64,000 nucleotides of DNA from Ramlibacter agri (GCF_012927085.1 NZ_JABBFX010000005.1:124001-188000); one strand, 5' to 3'. Positions 49,948 through 60,488 are shown, numbered from the stretch's first letter. The notes: generated by a model from the letters alone, not told the origin. Translations and numbers: made by a program.

Positions 49948-50439
49948 GTGGCTGAACCCTACCTGAGCTTCCAGCTCGGCGCCGACATGTACGCCGTCGG
50001 CATCCTGTCGGTGCGCGAGATCATCGAGTACCCCGAACTCACGCCGGTGCCGATGGCGCCAGCCGCCGTGCGCGGCGTGATCAACCTGCGCGGCGCCGTC
50101 GTGCCGGTGGTGGACCCGCAGGTCCGCTTCGGCAAGCCAGCCAGTGCGCCGGGGCGCCGCACCTGCATCGTGATCGTCGAGACCACGCTGGCCGACGGCA
50201 GCGCGCGCACCGCCGGCGTCGTGGTCGACGCGGTCAGCGAAGTAGTCGACATCGCGGCGGAGGACATCGAGCCGCCGCCGACCTTCGGCACCCGCCTGCG
50301 CACGGAACTGCTGCGCGGCGTGGCCAAGGTGCGCGGCCGCTTCGTGATCCTGCTCGATCCCGCCCCGCTCCTGGACCTCGACCTGCCCGACGAGGGCGAC
50401 TTCGATCCGCACTCCCTTCCCGAGCCCCTGGCCGCCTGA
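49948..50439 (+). CDS. cheW: Chemotaxis coupling protein CheW (copy 2)
   Basis: A 163-residue CheW with the same signatures as copy 1 ([45 protein letters not shown]). GTG start preceded by AAGGAA. It sits between two receptor genes, as if a cheW-mcp unit had been duplicated. The C-terminus is more acidic than that of copy 1 (LDLDLPDEGDFD). Confidence 0.93.
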   Translation: MAEPYLSFQLGADMYAVGILSVREIIEYPELTPVPMAPAAVRGVINLRGAVVPVVDPQVRFGKPASAPGRRTCIVIVETTLADGSARTAGVVVDAVSEVVDIAAEDIEPPPTFGTRLRTELLRGVAKVRGRFVILLDPAPLLDLDLPDEGDFDPHSLPEPLAA

Positions 50440-50463
50440 GGCCGCTCCCCGCGAAAGATTTCC

Positions 50464-52398
50464 ATGAACTGGTTCCTGCGCCTGAAGCTGGCCAACAAGC
50501 TTCTCCTCTCCTTCCTGCTATGCACTGCCGTCACGGCAGCCGTCGGCGGCTTCGCGCTGCTGCGCCTGGCCGAAGTGCGGCAAAGCCTGAAGTCGGTCTA
50601 TGAGGACAACATCCTGCCGATGCAATACCTGGCCGAGGCCAACGCGCGGATCATGGCGCACAGCCGCGGCTATTCGCGACTGGGCTCGATGAAGGACCTG
50701 GCGGAGCAGAAGGACACCATCAAGCGCGTGATCCCCCACATCGAGAAGTTCCGCAAGGCGATGGCGCAGTACGACCTGACGCACATGAGCGAGGAAGAGA
50801 AGCAGCTGAAGAAGGACCGCGAGCCGCTGCTGGTGGCTTACCTCGCCGCGAACGACAAGGTGGCCCAGCTCGCCGCCGATCGCAAGTTCGACCAGGCCGT
50901 CGAACAGAGCAACGGGCCGGCCCGCCTCGCGTCCAACGCGATCGAGGCGAGCCTCGCCAAGGCGATCGCGGAGCAGACCCGCCAGGCCGACGAGGCGAAC
51001 GCGCAGGCGGCCGCCGCCGCGCAGAGCACCCGCAACACGCTGATCGCCGTCATTGCCGCCGCCGCGATCCTGGCGATCGCCATGGGCCTGCTGGTGACGC
51101 GCGTGATCGCGCGCCAGATCGGTGGCGAGCCGGACGATGCCGCGCGGCGCCTGCGGCAGCTGGCCGCCGGTGAACTGAACGCCGACCTGCGCCTGCGCGA
51201 AGGCGACGACAGCAGCCTGCTGCATGCGCTGAAGCAGACCATCGCCCGCCTGCACCAGGTGGTCGAAGGCCAGCAGCGCGTCATCGAGGCGGCCAACCGC
51301 GGCGACTTCCAGGAGCGCGTGGACCTGGCCGGCCTGCAGGGCTTCCAGCGCGAGCTGGGCCAAGGCCTGAACAACCTGGCGGCCACCACCGGCGCCAGCG
51401 TGGGCGACGTGGTGCGCGTCATGTCCGCGCTGTCCGAAGGCGACCTCACGCAGCAGATCGACGCCGACTACGAAGGCGAGTTCGGCCGCATGAAGGAGTT
51501 CGTCAACGGCACGCTGCTGAAGCTGACGCACGTCGTGCAGGACGTGAACAGCGGCGCCGAGTCGCTGGCCGGTGCGTCGGAAGAAGTCAGCGCCACGGCG
51601 CAGTCGCTGTCGCAGGCCGCCAGCGAGCAGGCCGCGGGCGTGGAGCAGACCAGCGCGTCGATGGAAGAAATGACGGCGTCCATCGCGCAGAACACCGAAA
51701 ACGCCAAGGTCACCGATGGCATGGCCACCAAGGCCGCGGCCGAAGCGGCCGAAGGCGGTGAAGCCGTGAAGGCCACGGTGGCGGCGATGAAGCAGATCGC
51801 GCAGAAGATCGTGATCATCGACGACATCGCCTACCAGACCAACCTGCTGGCGCTGAACGCGGCGATCGAGGCCGCCCGCGCGGGCGAGCACGGCAAGGGC
51901 TTTGCCGTCGTCGCTGCCGAAGTGCGCAAGCTGGCCGAGCGCAGCCAGGTGGCGGCGCAGGAGATCGGCACCGTGGCTTCGTCCAGCGTGGAGCTGGCCG
52001 AGCGCGCCGGCCATCTGCTGGATGCGATGGTTCCCAACATCAAGAAGACCAGCGACCTGGTGCAGGAGATCACGGCGGCGTCGGAGGAGCAGACCTCCGG
52101 CGTGGGCCAGATCAACGGGGCGATCACGCAGCTGAGCCAGACGACGCAGCAGAACGCCAGCAGCAGCGAGGAGCTGGCGGCGACGGCGGAGGAGCTGAGC
52201 AGCCAGGCCGAACAGCTGCAGCAGACGATGGCGTTCTTCAAGCTGTCCGGCGGCACGGCTTCGGGCCAGGCCGCCGCCCAGGCCATCGCCGCCGCGCGCA
52301 GCACGCCGCGCAAGCGCAAGACGCCCGCGCCGGCCAAGGCCCTGGCGACCCCGCTCGCCACCGGCGGGCCGGACGAAGTCGACTTCGCCCGCTTCTGA
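50464..52398 (+). CDS. Methyl-accepting chemotaxis protein with four-helix-bundle sensor (copy 2)
   Basis: A 644-residue transmembrane chemoreceptor. TM1 about 10-30; helical periplasmic domain about 31-185, where [20 protein letters not shown] is typical of 4HB sensors; TM2 about 193-213. A HAMP region ([18 protein letters not shown]) and an extra linker (about 270-330) lead to the signalling domain with tip [20 protein letters not shown]. The tail is basic ([14 protein letters not shown]) and then ends DEVDFARF, as in copy 1. Signalling half nearly identical to copy 1, sensor half different: two inputs to one array. Confidence 0.92.
   Translation: MNWFLRLKLANKLLLSFLLCTAVTAAVGGFALLRLAEVRQSLKSVYEDNILPMQYLAEANARIMAHSRGYSRLGSMKDLAEQKDTIKRVIPHIEKFRKAMAQYDLTHMSEEEKQLKKDREPLLVAYLAANDKVAQLAADRKFDQAVEQSNGPARLASNAIEASLAKAIAEQTRQADEANAQAAAAAQSTRNTLIAVIAAAAILAIAMGLLVTRVIARQIGGEPDDAARRLRQLAAGELNADLRLREGDDSSLLHALKQTIARLHQVVEGQQRVIEAANRGDFQERVDLAGLQGFQRELGQGLNNLAATTGASVGDVVRVMSALSEGDLTQQIDADYEGEFGRMKEFVNGTLLKLTHVVQDVNSGAESLAGASEEVSATAQSLSQAASEQAAGVEQTSASMEEMTASIAQNTENAKVTDGMATKAAAEAAEGGEAVKATVAAMKQIAQKIVIIDDIAYQTNLLALNAAIEAARAGEHGKGFAVVAAEVRKLAERSQVAAQEIGTVASSSVELAERAGHLLDAMVPNIKKTSDLVQEITAASEEQTSGVGQINGAITQLSQTTQQNASSSEELAATAEELSSQAEQLQQTMAFFKLSGGTASGQAAAQAIAAARSTPRKRKTPAPAKALATPLATGGPDEVDFARF
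51760..51887 (+). repeat. 128-bp identical segment shared by two receptor genes (copy B)
   Basis: Identical to 49314-49441; see that entry. Confidence 0.85.
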
Positions 52399-52408
52399 AC
52401 CCGCTGCC

Positions 52409-53209
52409 ATGCACACCATCACCGACGCCGAGTTCGGCAAGTTCCAGCAGTTCATCCACGAAGCTGCGGGCATCACCATGTCGGGCGCCAAGAAGGCGCT
52501 GGTGTGCGGGCGGCTGGCCCGGCGCCTGCAGGTCCACCAGCTCTCCAGCTACACGGCCTATTACGAGCTGCTGCGCAGCGGCAGGGCGCCGCAGGAGGTG
52601 CAGGTGGCCGTGGACCTGCTGACGACCAACGAGACCTACTTCTTCCGCGAGCCCCGCCATTTCGAGCTGCTGCGCGAGCTGGCCGCCGCCGCGCGCGGCC
52701 AGGGCCAGCCTTTCCGCGTGTGGAGCGCCGCCTCGTCGAGCGGCGAGGAGTGCTACAGCATCGCCATGGTGCTGGCCGACTGCCTGGGCGAAGCTGCCTG
52801 GGAGGTGGTCGGCACCGACATCAGCACCCGCGTGCTGGAGCGCGCGCGCACCGGCCACTATCCGCTGGAGCGCACGCGCCATATCCCGCAGGACTACCTG
52901 AAGCGCTTCTGCCTGCGCGGCACCGGCACGCAGGACGGCACGCTGCTGGTGGACCGCCGCGTGCGCGCCCGGGTGCAGTTCGCGCACGCCAACCTCAACG
53001 AAGCGCTGCCTCGCATGGGCAGCTTCGACGTGGTCTTCCTGCGCAACGTGATGATCTACTTCAACGGCGACACCAAGCGGCAGGTCGTCGAGCGCGTGCT
53101 GGCGCCCTTGAAGCCGGGCGGCCACCTCTTCATCGGCCACTCGGAAAGCCTGCACGAGATCAACGCCACGGTGCGCCAGCTCGCGCCGTCGATCTACCGC
53201 AAGCCATGA
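52409..53209 (+). CDS. cheR: Chemotaxis protein methyltransferase CheR
   Basis: A 266-residue SAM-dependent methyltransferase that methylates receptor glutamates. The N-terminal helical domain (FGKFQQFIHEAAGITM) is followed by the catalytic domain. That domain has TNETYFFREPRHFELL, the SAM loop WSAASSSGEECYSIAM and the late motif FDVVFLRNVMIYFN. It overlaps cheD by 4 bp. Confidence 0.95.
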   Translation: MHTITDAEFGKFQQFIHEAAGITMSGAKKALVCGRLARRLQVHQLSSYTAYYELLRSGRAPQEVQVAVDLLTTNETYFFREPRHFELLRELAAAARGQGQPFRVWSAASSSGEECYSIAMVLADCLGEAAWEVVGTDISTRVLERARTGHYPLERTRHIPQDYLKRFCLRGTGTQDGTLLVDRRVRARVQFAHANLNEALPRMGSFDVVFLRNVMIYFNGDTKRQVVERVLAPLKPGGHLFIGHSESLHEINATVRQLAPSIYRKP

Positions 53210-53760
53210 GCGTTCATGAGGTGCTGACGCGGACGCAGCCCACGCAGCTGGACGTGTTCCTGCAGCCTGGCGAGTACTTCGCCGGCGATGCGCAGCATCG
53301 CGTGCGCACCTTGCTCGGCTCCTGCGTGTCGGTCGTGCTGTGGAGCCCGCATGTGCGCATAGGCGCCATGTCGCACTCGCTGCTGCCCGGGCGGCCGCAG
53401 CAGGATGCGTCCGGGCCCATGCTGGATGGCCGCTACGGCGACGAGGCGCTGCGCCTGATGCTGGAGGAACTGGTCGGCCTGGGCGTGCGCCCCGCGCATT
53501 GCCGCGCCAAGATCTTCGGTGGCGGCGACATGTTCGGCGCCAGGCACCCCGGGCCCACGGTGGGCCAGCGCAATGGCGAGGCCGCGCGCGAGCAACTGCG
53601 CCGCTGCGGGATCGAGGTCGCGTCCGAGAGCCTCTACGGCGACGGCCACCGCCAGGTCGTCTTCGACATCGCCACGGGCGAGGTGTGGGCGCGGCAGACC
53701 CCGCGCAGCACGCGGCAGCTGCCCGTGCTGCCTGAATTCCGGATCGGGAGGTCCGCGTGA
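53206..53760 (+). CDS. cheD: Chemoreceptor glutamine deamidase CheD
   Basis: A 184-residue CheD that deamidates receptor glutamines to glutamates. The active-site Cys lies in [12 protein letters not shown] (C40) and the conserved His in AMSHSLLPG (H57). The GGGDMF and VGQRN stretches are typical. It overlaps both cheR and cheB by 4 bp. Confidence 0.93.
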   Translation: MSVHEVLTRTQPTQLDVFLQPGEYFAGDAQHRVRTLLGSCVSVVLWSPHVRIGAMSHSLLPGRPQQDASGPMLDGRYGDEALRLMLEELVGLGVRPAHCRAKIFGGGDMFGARHPGPTVGQRNGEAAREQLRRCGIEVASESLYGDGHRQVVFDIATGEVWARQTPRSTRQLPVLPEFRIGRSA

Positions 53761-54824
53761 ACAAGATCAAGGTCCTGGTCGTCGACGACTCCGCCGTCGT
53801 GCGGCAGGTCGTCGCCGGCATGCTGGCCGCTGCGCCGGGCATCGAGGTGATGGCCGCGGTGGCCGACCCGCTGCTGGCCATCGAGCGGCTGCGCCAGCAA
53901 TGGCCGGACGTCATCGTGCTGGACGTGGAGATGCCGCGCATGGACGGCATCACCTTCCTGCGCAAGATCATGCAGGAGCGGCCCACGCCGGTTGTCATCT
54001 GCTCCACGCTGACGGAGAAGGGCGCGAAGACCACGCTGGAGGCGATGGCCGCCGGCGCGGTGGCGATCGTGACCAAGCCCAAGCTGGGGCTGAAGCAGTT
54101 CCTCAGCGAATCGGCCGAGGAGTTCGTTGCCACCGTGCGCGCGGCGGCGCGTGCCAACGTGCGCCGCCTCGCGGCCCGGGTCGAAGCGCCGCCCGTGGCC
54201 GCGAAGCACAGCGCCGACGCCGTGCTGCCGCCCGCGCCGGCGCGCGCCATGACGCAGACCACCGAGCGCGTGGTGGCGCTCGGCACGTCCACCGGCGGCA
54301 CGCAGGCGCTGGAGGAGGTGCTGACGGCGCTGCCGCGCGTCAGCCCCGGCATCGTCATCGTGCAGCACATGCCCGAGAAGTTCACGGCCGCCTTCGCGGC
54401 GCGCCTGGACAGCGTGTGCCGCATCAGCGTCAAGGAAGCCGAGAACAACGATCGCGTGGTGCCCGGCCGCGCCCTGATCGCGCCCGGCGGCAAGCACCTG
54501 GTGCTGCGGCGCAGCGGCGCGCAGTATTTCGTGGACGTCATCGACGGCCCGCTGGTCAACCGCCACCGGCCCTCGGTGGACGTGATGTTCCGCTCGGTGG
54601 CCAAGTGCGCCGGCGGCAACGCCCTGGGCGTCATCATGACCGGCATGGGCGACGACGGCGCCGCCGGCCTGCTGGAGATGCGCAACGTCGGCGCCCGCAC
54701 CATCGCGCAGGACGAGGAAAGCTGCGTGGTCTATGGCATGCCGAAGGAAGCCATCAAGCGCGGCGGCGCGGAGCGGGTGCTGCCGCTGGACGCGATCGCG
54801 CAGGAGATCCTGAAGCAGCTGTGA
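53757..54824 (+). CDS. cheB: Chemotaxis methylesterase/deamidase CheB
   Basis: A 355-residue enzyme with an N-terminal receiver (D10-D11, phospho-acceptor D56 in [10 protein letters not shown]) and a C-terminal methylesterase domain. The latter has the nucleophile Ser in [11 protein letters not shown], the His in VQHMPEKFT and the Asp in GMGDDGA. It removes receptor methyl groups and is activated by CheA. GTG start overlapping cheD. Last gene of the operon; no clear terminator follows, only a 14-bp palindrome (CGGCTAGCTAGCCG, 54827-54840). Confidence 0.95.
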   Translation: MNKIKVLVVDDSAVVRQVVAGMLAAAPGIEVMAAVADPLLAIERLRQQWPDVIVLDVEMPRMDGITFLRKIMQERPTPVVICSTLTEKGAKTTLEAMAAGAVAIVTKPKLGLKQFLSESAEEFVATVRAAARANVRRLAARVEAPPVAAKHSADAVLPPAPARAMTQTTERVVALGTSTGGTQALEEVLTALPRVSPGIVIVQHMPEKFTAAFAARLDSVCRISVKEAENNDRVVPGRALIAPGGKHLVLRRSGAQYFVDVIDGPLVNRHRPSVDVMFRSVAKCAGGNALGVIMTGMGDDGAAGLLEMRNVGARTIAQDEESCVVYGMPKEAIKRGGAERVLPLDAIAQEILKQL

Positions 54825-54833
54825 GACGGCTAG

Positions 54834-55478
54834 CTAGCCGCCCACGGTGCGGCCGAGGATCGGGAACAGCTTGCCCAAACCGTCGGCCATGACCTCCACC
54901 GCCAGCGCGGCGAGGATCAGGCCCATCAGCCGCGTCAGCACGTTGATGCCGGTCTGGCCCAGGATGCGCGCGATCGGGTTGGCCAGCGCGAACGACAGCG
55001 CCGTCACGAGCCCGATCACCACGCCGTAGCCGACCAGCGTCGCGAGCTGCAGCACGGTGTGCGCGCGTTCGGCATAGATCACCACGGTGGACATCGTGGC
55101 CGGGCCCGTGAGCAGCGGGATCGTCAATGGCACCACGGCGATGCTGTAGCCCATGGCCGCCTTCTCGGCGCCTTCGGCCAGGTCGTTGGTCGCGGGCTTG
55201 GCTTCGGCCGGCTTGGCGTTCAGCATGTTCAACGCGCTGGTCAGCAGCAGCATGCCGCCGCCCACCTGGAAGCTCGCCAGCGAGATGCCGAAGAACTCCA
55301 GGATGCGGATGCCCAGCAGCGCGCAGGCGGCGATCACGCAGAAGGCGGTGAAGGAGGCGACGCCGATGGTGCGGCGCCGCTGCAGCGTGCTGAAGCCCTG
55401 CGTGTAGTGGATGAAGAAAGGGATGATCGCCGGCGGGTTGACGATCGCCAGCAGCGTGATGAGCGGCTTGAATTCCAT
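54834..55478 (-). CDS. MarC family integral membrane protein
   Basis: A 214-residue inner-membrane protein of the MarC/UPF0056 family with about six helices and the family stretches LLAIVNPPAIIPFF and LTIPLLTGPATMST. Function is unknown; the old link to multiple antibiotic resistance has not held up. Its ATG directly follows the stop of the hot-dog gene (TGAATG), so it is co-translated with it. It converges on cheB with a 9-bp gap. Confidence 0.9.
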   Translation of the reverse strand: MEFKPLITLLAIVNPPAIIPFFIHYTQGFSTLQRRRTIGVASFTAFCVIAACALLGIRILEFFGISLASFQVGGGMLLLTSALNMLNAKPAEAKPATNDLAEGAEKAAMGYSIAVVPLTIPLLTGPATMSTVVIYAERAHTVLQLATLVGYGVVIGLVTALSFALANPIARILGQTGINVLTRLMGLILAALAVEVMADGLGKLFPILGRTVGG

Positions 55479-55979
55479 TCAGGACGCCGCGCGCTGCGCG
55501 TCCAGTTGCGCCAGTTCCGCGGGCGTGGCCGGCTCGCGCCGCCCGAACATGCCCCAGCCTTCCATCTCCAGCACCTTGGCGCCGTCCTGGTTGAACATCT
55601 CCCAGCGCGAACGCACCAGGCCCGTGTCGGGCCGCTTGCGCATGGCCTTCTGCTCCAGGATCGTGTGGCGCAGCGTGAGCTGGTCGCCCGGGTACACGGG
55701 CTTCAGCCACTTCAGGCTCTCGAGCCCGGGCGAACCTTTGCTGGGCGTCTTCTTCAACATGTTGTCGACGGTCAGGCGCATCGCCAGGCCGGCGGTCTGC
55801 CAGCCGCTGGCGCACAGGCTGCCGAAGATCGAATGCTTCGCCGCTTCTTCGTCCAGGTGGAAGGGCTGCGGGTCGTACTTGGCCGCGAACTCCTTGATCT
55901 CCTCCGCGGTGACGGAGGTGGTGCCGAGCTCGCGTGTGCTGCCCGGAGTCATGTCTTCCCAGTAGATGCTGAAGGCCAC
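55479..55979 (-). CDS. MaoC-like hot-dog dehydratase domain protein
   Basis: A 166-residue hot-dog fold protein. FAAKYDPQPFHLDEEAA is the MaoC/hydratase motif with the catalytic Asp and His, and LKPVYPGDQLTL is the conserved second strand. The GTG at 55979 is preceded by GGAGG at suitable spacing. It starts 2 nt after the SDR stop, so the two enzymes are coupled. The family hydrates or dehydrates enoyl/hydroxyacyl thioesters; with the SDR it would act on beta-oxidation-like or polyester intermediates. Substrate unknown. Confidence 0.85.
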   Translation of the reverse strand: MAFSIYWEDMTPGSTRELGTTSVTAEEIKEFAAKYDPQPFHLDEEAAKHSIFGSLCASGWQTAGLAMRLTVDNMLKKTPSKGSPGLESLKWLKPVYPGDQLTLRHTILEQKAMRKRPDTGLVRSRWEMFNQDGAKVLEMEGWGMFGRREPATPAELAQLDAQRAAS

Positions 55980-55981
55980 GG

Positions 55982-56731
55982 TCAACGTCCTCCCGACACT
56001 TCCACCAGCGACATGGTGGTGTAGCTCGCTTCCGGCGACAGCAGCCAGACGATGGCCTGCGCCACTTCCTCCGCCGTGCCGCCACGCTGCATCGGCACCT
56101 GGTGCTTCAGGTCCTTCACCCGGTTCGGCTGGCCGCCGGAGGCGTGGATGTCGGTTTCGATCAATCCGGGGCGCACCGCGTTGACGCGGATGCCGTCGTC
56201 CGCCACTTCCTTGGCCAGGCCGATCGTGAAGGTGTCGATGGCGCCCTTCGATGCCGCGTAGTCCACGTACTGGCCTGGGCCGCCCAGGCGCGCGGCGGCG
56301 CTCGACACGTTGACGATGGCGCCGCCGCGGCCGCCATGGCGCTTGCCCATGCGCTTGATGGCCTCGCGCGCGCACAGGAAGCTGCCGATCACGTTGACGT
56401 CGAACATCCGCTTCAGGCGCGCGAGGCTCATGTCCTCCACGCGCTGCGTGCGGTCGACGATGCCGGCGTTGTTGACCAGCGCCGTAAGCCGGCCAAGCGA
56501 CGCGTCCACCTGCGCGAACATCGCCATCACCTGGTCTTCGTCGGCGACGTCGCCGGGGACGGCGATCGCCTTGCCGCCACCAGCGCGGATGGCGGCGACC
56601 ACCTTCTCGGCCGCGGCCTGGTCGCGCGCGAAATTGACGGCGACGGCGAAGCCCTTGCTCGCGGCCAGCAGCGCGGTGGCCGCGCCGATGCCGCGGCTGC
56701 CGCCGGTGACCAACAACACCTGCTCGTTCAC
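55982..56731 (-). CDS. Short-chain dehydrogenase/reductase (SDR)
   Basis: A 249-residue classical SDR. The nucleotide site is TGGSRGIGAA (9-18), the NNAG motif lies near 87-90, the catalytic Ser in VNVSSAAA, and Tyr/Lys in YVDYAASKGA. RPGLIETDIH follows as in FabG-like enzymes. GTG start behind a run of GGAGGAGGAG. It forms an operon with the hot-dog protein and marC. The substrate is not evident; a 3-oxoacyl thioester fits the partner. Confidence 0.88.
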   Translation of the reverse strand: MNEQVLLVTGGSRGIGAATALLAASKGFAVAVNFARDQAAAEKVVAAIRAGGGKAIAVPGDVADEDQVMAMFAQVDASLGRLTALVNNAGIVDRTQRVEDMSLARLKRMFDVNVIGSFLCAREAIKRMGKRHGGRGGAIVNVSSAAARLGGPGQYVDYAASKGAIDTFTIGLAKEVADDGIRVNAVRPGLIETDIHASGGQPNRVKDLKHQVPMQRGGTAEEVAQAIVWLLSPEASYTTMSLVEVSGGR

Positions 56732-56854
56732 GGGTCTCCTCCTCCTCGCCGCGCAGCAGGCGGCGAGCCGTCATTAAAGCAAAAGCAGCCGATTGACGCG
56801 CGGGGCCCGGATGGGGGAAGCTAGCCGCCTTTGCAGCATCCACAGGAGCAGGCC

Positions 56855-57538
56855 ATGGGCCAATTCACGGAACTCAAGGCCGCCGACGGCCAGGCCATCC
56901 CCGCCTATGTCGCCCAGCCCGCCGGTCAGCCCAAGGGCGGCGTCGTCGTCATCCAGGAAATCTTCGGCGTCAATTCGCACATCCGCTCCGTCGCCGACGG
57001 CTATGCCGCCGCGGGCTACCTGGCCGTCGCGCCGGCCATCTTCCACCGGGTGCGCCCGAACGTCGAGCTCGGCTACACGCAGGAAGACATGGCGGAAGGT
57101 TCGACGCTGAAGGCCGCCACCGAAGCGTTGCCGACGCCGGGCGTGATGCAGGACATCCAGGCGGCGATCAACCACGCCGGCGAGGCCGGCAAGGTGGGCA
57201 TCGTCGGCTATTGCTACGGCGGCCTGCTCACCTGGCGCGCCGCCTGCACGCTGAAGGGCCTGAGCGCCGCGGCGCCTTACTACGGCGGCGGCATGACCAC
57301 GCCGGACGAGGTGGCGCGCAAGCCCAAGGTGCCGGTGATGGCGCACTTCGGCAGCAAGGACCACTGGATCAGCCAGGAGAGCGTGGAGCAGTTCAAGCGG
57401 GCGCATCCGGAGGTGGAGGTCCACGTCTACGACGCCGACCACGGCTTCAACTGCGACCAGCGCGGCTCGTACGATCCGGCTTCGGCGCAGCTGGCCCGGG
57501 AGCGGACGCTGGAGTTCTTCGCGAAGCACCTGGCGTAA
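56855..57538 (+). CDS. Dienelactone hydrolase family protein
   Basis: A 227-residue alpha/beta hydrolase of the dienelactone hydrolase family (EC 3.1.1.45 type). The nucleophile is C120 in GIVGYCYGG, with Asp (GSKDHW, D169) and H196 (DADHGF). VVVIQEIFGVN is the family oxyanion stretch. ATG at 56855 with AGGAG 8 nt upstream. It stands alone without other chloroaromatic degradation genes, so a broad esterase or detoxifying role is more likely than chlorocatechol breakdown. Its 3' end overlaps the convergent DUF72 gene by 92 bp. Confidence 0.88.
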   Translation: MGQFTELKAADGQAIPAYVAQPAGQPKGGVVVIQEIFGVNSHIRSVADGYAAAGYLAVAPAIFHRVRPNVELGYTQEDMAEGSTLKAATEALPTPGVMQDIQAAINHAGEAGKVGIVGYCYGGLLTWRAACTLKGLSAAAPYYGGGMTTPDEVARKPKVPVMAHFGSKDHWISQESVEQFKRAHPEVEVHVYDADHGFNCDQRGSYDPASAQLARERTLEFFAKHLA

Positions 57539-58247
57539 GGCGCTGCAGTTCCAGCGCATTCGCCGCCGCTGCGCCGCTACCGGTGTTGTCGAAGATGCAC
57601 CAGGCTTCTTCGCACTCGCGGTCGGCAAGCCGCAGCCGCGCGGCCAGCGCCTGCAGCAGCTCCGGCTCGTAAGGCGAGAAGTACATCCGCGGCGAGCCGT
57701 GCAGCCGCAGGTAGACCCGCGCCGTCCAGCCGCCAGGCGCGCGCGCTTCGTCGATGCGCACCGGATCCGCCAGCACTCGGGCGATGCGCAGCTCGCGCAG
57801 CAGCGCGTCGACGTTGTAGCCGAACCAGCTCGCATGCCTTGGCTCGCAAGCGATGTTGCCGTCGAAGCGCTCGCTCAGCAGTTCGAGGAAGGGCAGGGCG
57901 ACCGCGCTCTCGAAGGCAAAGCTGGGTGGCAGCTGCACCAGCAGCCAGCCCAGCTTCTCGCCCAGTCCCGTCACTTCAGCGAGGAAGGTGTCGAGCAGCG
58001 CCTCGCAATCCACGAAGCGCCGCTCGTGCGTGATCGCCTTCGGCAGCTTGGCGCTGAAGCGGAAGTCCGCCGGCACGCTGGCCGCCCAGCGCTCGTACAC
58101 CTTGCGCTGGTGCGGCCGGTAGAACGAGGTGTTGATCTCCACCGCCGGCAGGCGGGTGGCATAACGGGCCAGCTGGCTGTCGCCCGGCCCGAACTCCTCG
58201 CGCACCGCGCGCGGCAGCGCCCAGCCGGCGCAGCCGCTGCGGATCAT
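57447..58247 (-). CDS. DUF72 family protein
   Basis: A 266-residue DUF72 (YecE-like) TIM-barrel protein of unknown function. Family stretches are SGCAGWALP, YATRLPAVEINTSFYRPH, FSAKLPKAITHERR, WLLVQLPPSF and ACEPRHASWF. The last 30 residues are a low-complexity Ala/Pro/Arg tail past the normal domain end, read from the strand opposite the dienelactone hydrolase 3' end. The ATG overlaps the corA stop by 4 bp. Confidence 0.85.
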   Translation of the reverse strand: MIRSGCAGWALPRAVREEFGPGDSQLARYATRLPAVEINTSFYRPHQRKVYERWAASVPADFRFSAKLPKAITHERRFVDCEALLDTFLAEVTGLGEKLGWLLVQLPPSFAFESAVALPFLELLSERFDGNIACEPRHASWFGYNVDALLRELRIARVLADPVRIDEARAPGGWTARVYLRLHGSPRMYFSPYEPELLQALAARLRLADRECEEAWCIFDNTGSGAAAANALELQRLTPGASRRTPASAPGPAAPKPDRTSRAGRS

Positions 58248-59341
58248 CGCGCGCGGGCGAGGTAGCGCTTGCGCCAGAACACGAGGCCCAGGGCGATGGC
58301 CATGGTCGCCATCACGCCGACGGTCCACCACAGGCCTTCCTGGTTGTGGATCGCCGGCATGAATTCGAAGTTCATGCCGAAGAAGCCCACGATCAGGTTC
58401 AGCGGCAGGAAGATGGCCGTCAGCGCCGTCAGCGTGCGCATGATCTCGTTGGTGCGGTGGCCGACGGCGGAGAAGTGGATCTGCACCGCCGTCTCCGCGC
58501 TCTGCTCCATGCGGCGCACGTGGTGCACGACGCGCTGGATGTGCTCCACGACGTCGCGCGCCCGCGCCAGCAGGCCATCCAGCTCCGCCTGCCCCATCCA
58601 CTGCGGCGGCTGTTCGCGCTGCGTGTCCAGCCATTCCTGCACCGCGTCCTGCTGCTCCTCGCACATGTCTTCCAGCGAGTGCAGGGCGTTGCGCGCGGTC
58701 ATCAGCGACGACCAGTCGGCGCCGCGGCTGGACGGGGCGAGCAGGCTCTGCTGCCACTGGTCGAGTTCGTTGCTCAGGTCCTTGCGCAGCTCCAGGTAGC
58801 TGTCCACCATCATGTTCAGCATGCGCACCATCAGGTCCGCGGTGCTGATCGGCAGGCGGCTGCGGGCCGCGGCCGTCAGGCCCTCCGCCTGCACTGCGTC
58901 GGCCAGGTAGCGCTCGATGAACAGGCGCGCCGCATAGCAGCCGCCCGGGTGCACGGTAATCAGCAGGCGGTCGAAGACGACGAAGCCGACGGCGCGCGAG
59001 CGGATGCGGCGGAACAGTTCCAGGGGGCCCGCCCGCACGTGCGACTCGTCGCCCAGCTCCGCCTGCACTTCCGCCTCGGACGCGAGCCGCCGGAAGATCA
59101 TCAGGTCATAGACCGACGTGTAGTCGTAGCGGGCCGGGTGCGCGCGATTGCCCAGGTCCTTGACGTGCACGTCCAGCAGCTGCGATCCCCCGAGGACGTG
59201 CGCGGCGCGCTGCAGCATGGGCAGGTCCTGGTCCAGGTGCTCGCGTTCGAGGTAGATCCAGACGAAACCCCGCTCCGGCGCCTGGTGCGGGATGGTTTCC
59301 AGGAAGCGCAGCGTGCCGTTGGCGAATTCGACGATCTGCAA
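58244..59341 (-). CDS. CorA/ZntB-family divalent cation transporter
   Basis: A 365-residue protein. The large N-terminal cytoplasmic domain (about 1-290) includes a long helix (DLMVRMLNMMVDSYLELRKD). Two C-terminal membrane helices flank the GMN signature (322-324, GFFGMNFEF). The loop after GMN is MPAIHNQEG rather than the CorA MPEL, closer to ZntB-type members that move zinc with protons. It lies 21 bp after hemB on the same strand, so both are likely co-transcribed. Confidence 0.88.
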   Translation of the reverse strand: MQIVEFANGTLRFLETIPHQAPERGFVWIYLEREHLDQDLPMLQRAAHVLGGSQLLDVHVKDLGNRAHPARYDYTSVYDLMIFRRLASEAEVQAELGDESHVRAGPLELFRRIRSRAVGFVVFDRLLITVHPGGCYAARLFIERYLADAVQAEGLTAAARSRLPISTADLMVRMLNMMVDSYLELRKDLSNELDQWQQSLLAPSSRGADWSSLMTARNALHSLEDMCEEQQDAVQEWLDTQREQPPQWMGQAELDGLLARARDVVEHIQRVVHHVRRMEQSAETAVQIHFSAVGHRTNEIMRTLTALTAIFLPLNLIVGFFGMNFEFMPAIHNQEGLWWTVGVMATMAIALGLVFWRKRYLARAR

Positions 59342-59362
59342 CCGGCGTCCCTTCCCGAGGCC

Positions 59363-60436
<1,074 letters not shown>

Positions 60437-60453
60437 TCACGTAAGGCCTTGCC

Positions 60454-60482
60454 TTGAAAGGCCGAGTCCGGTTTGTTAAATT
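60454..60482 (+). promoter_or_regulatory. Strong sigma-70-like promoter upstream of hemJ
   Basis: -35 TTGAAA (60454-60459), exact 17-nt spacer, -10 TAAATT (60477-60482). The start of transcription would fall near 60489, about 130 nt before the hemJ ATG and 100 nt before a terminator. Confidence 0.7.
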
Positions 60483-60488
60483 ACGCGC

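Noticed and set aside
54827..54840. Palindrome CGGCTAGCTAGCCG between cheB and marC as an operator
   Set aside because: Only 14 bp, between two convergent 3' ends and without a T-tract; a chance palindrome or weak stem is enough to explain it.
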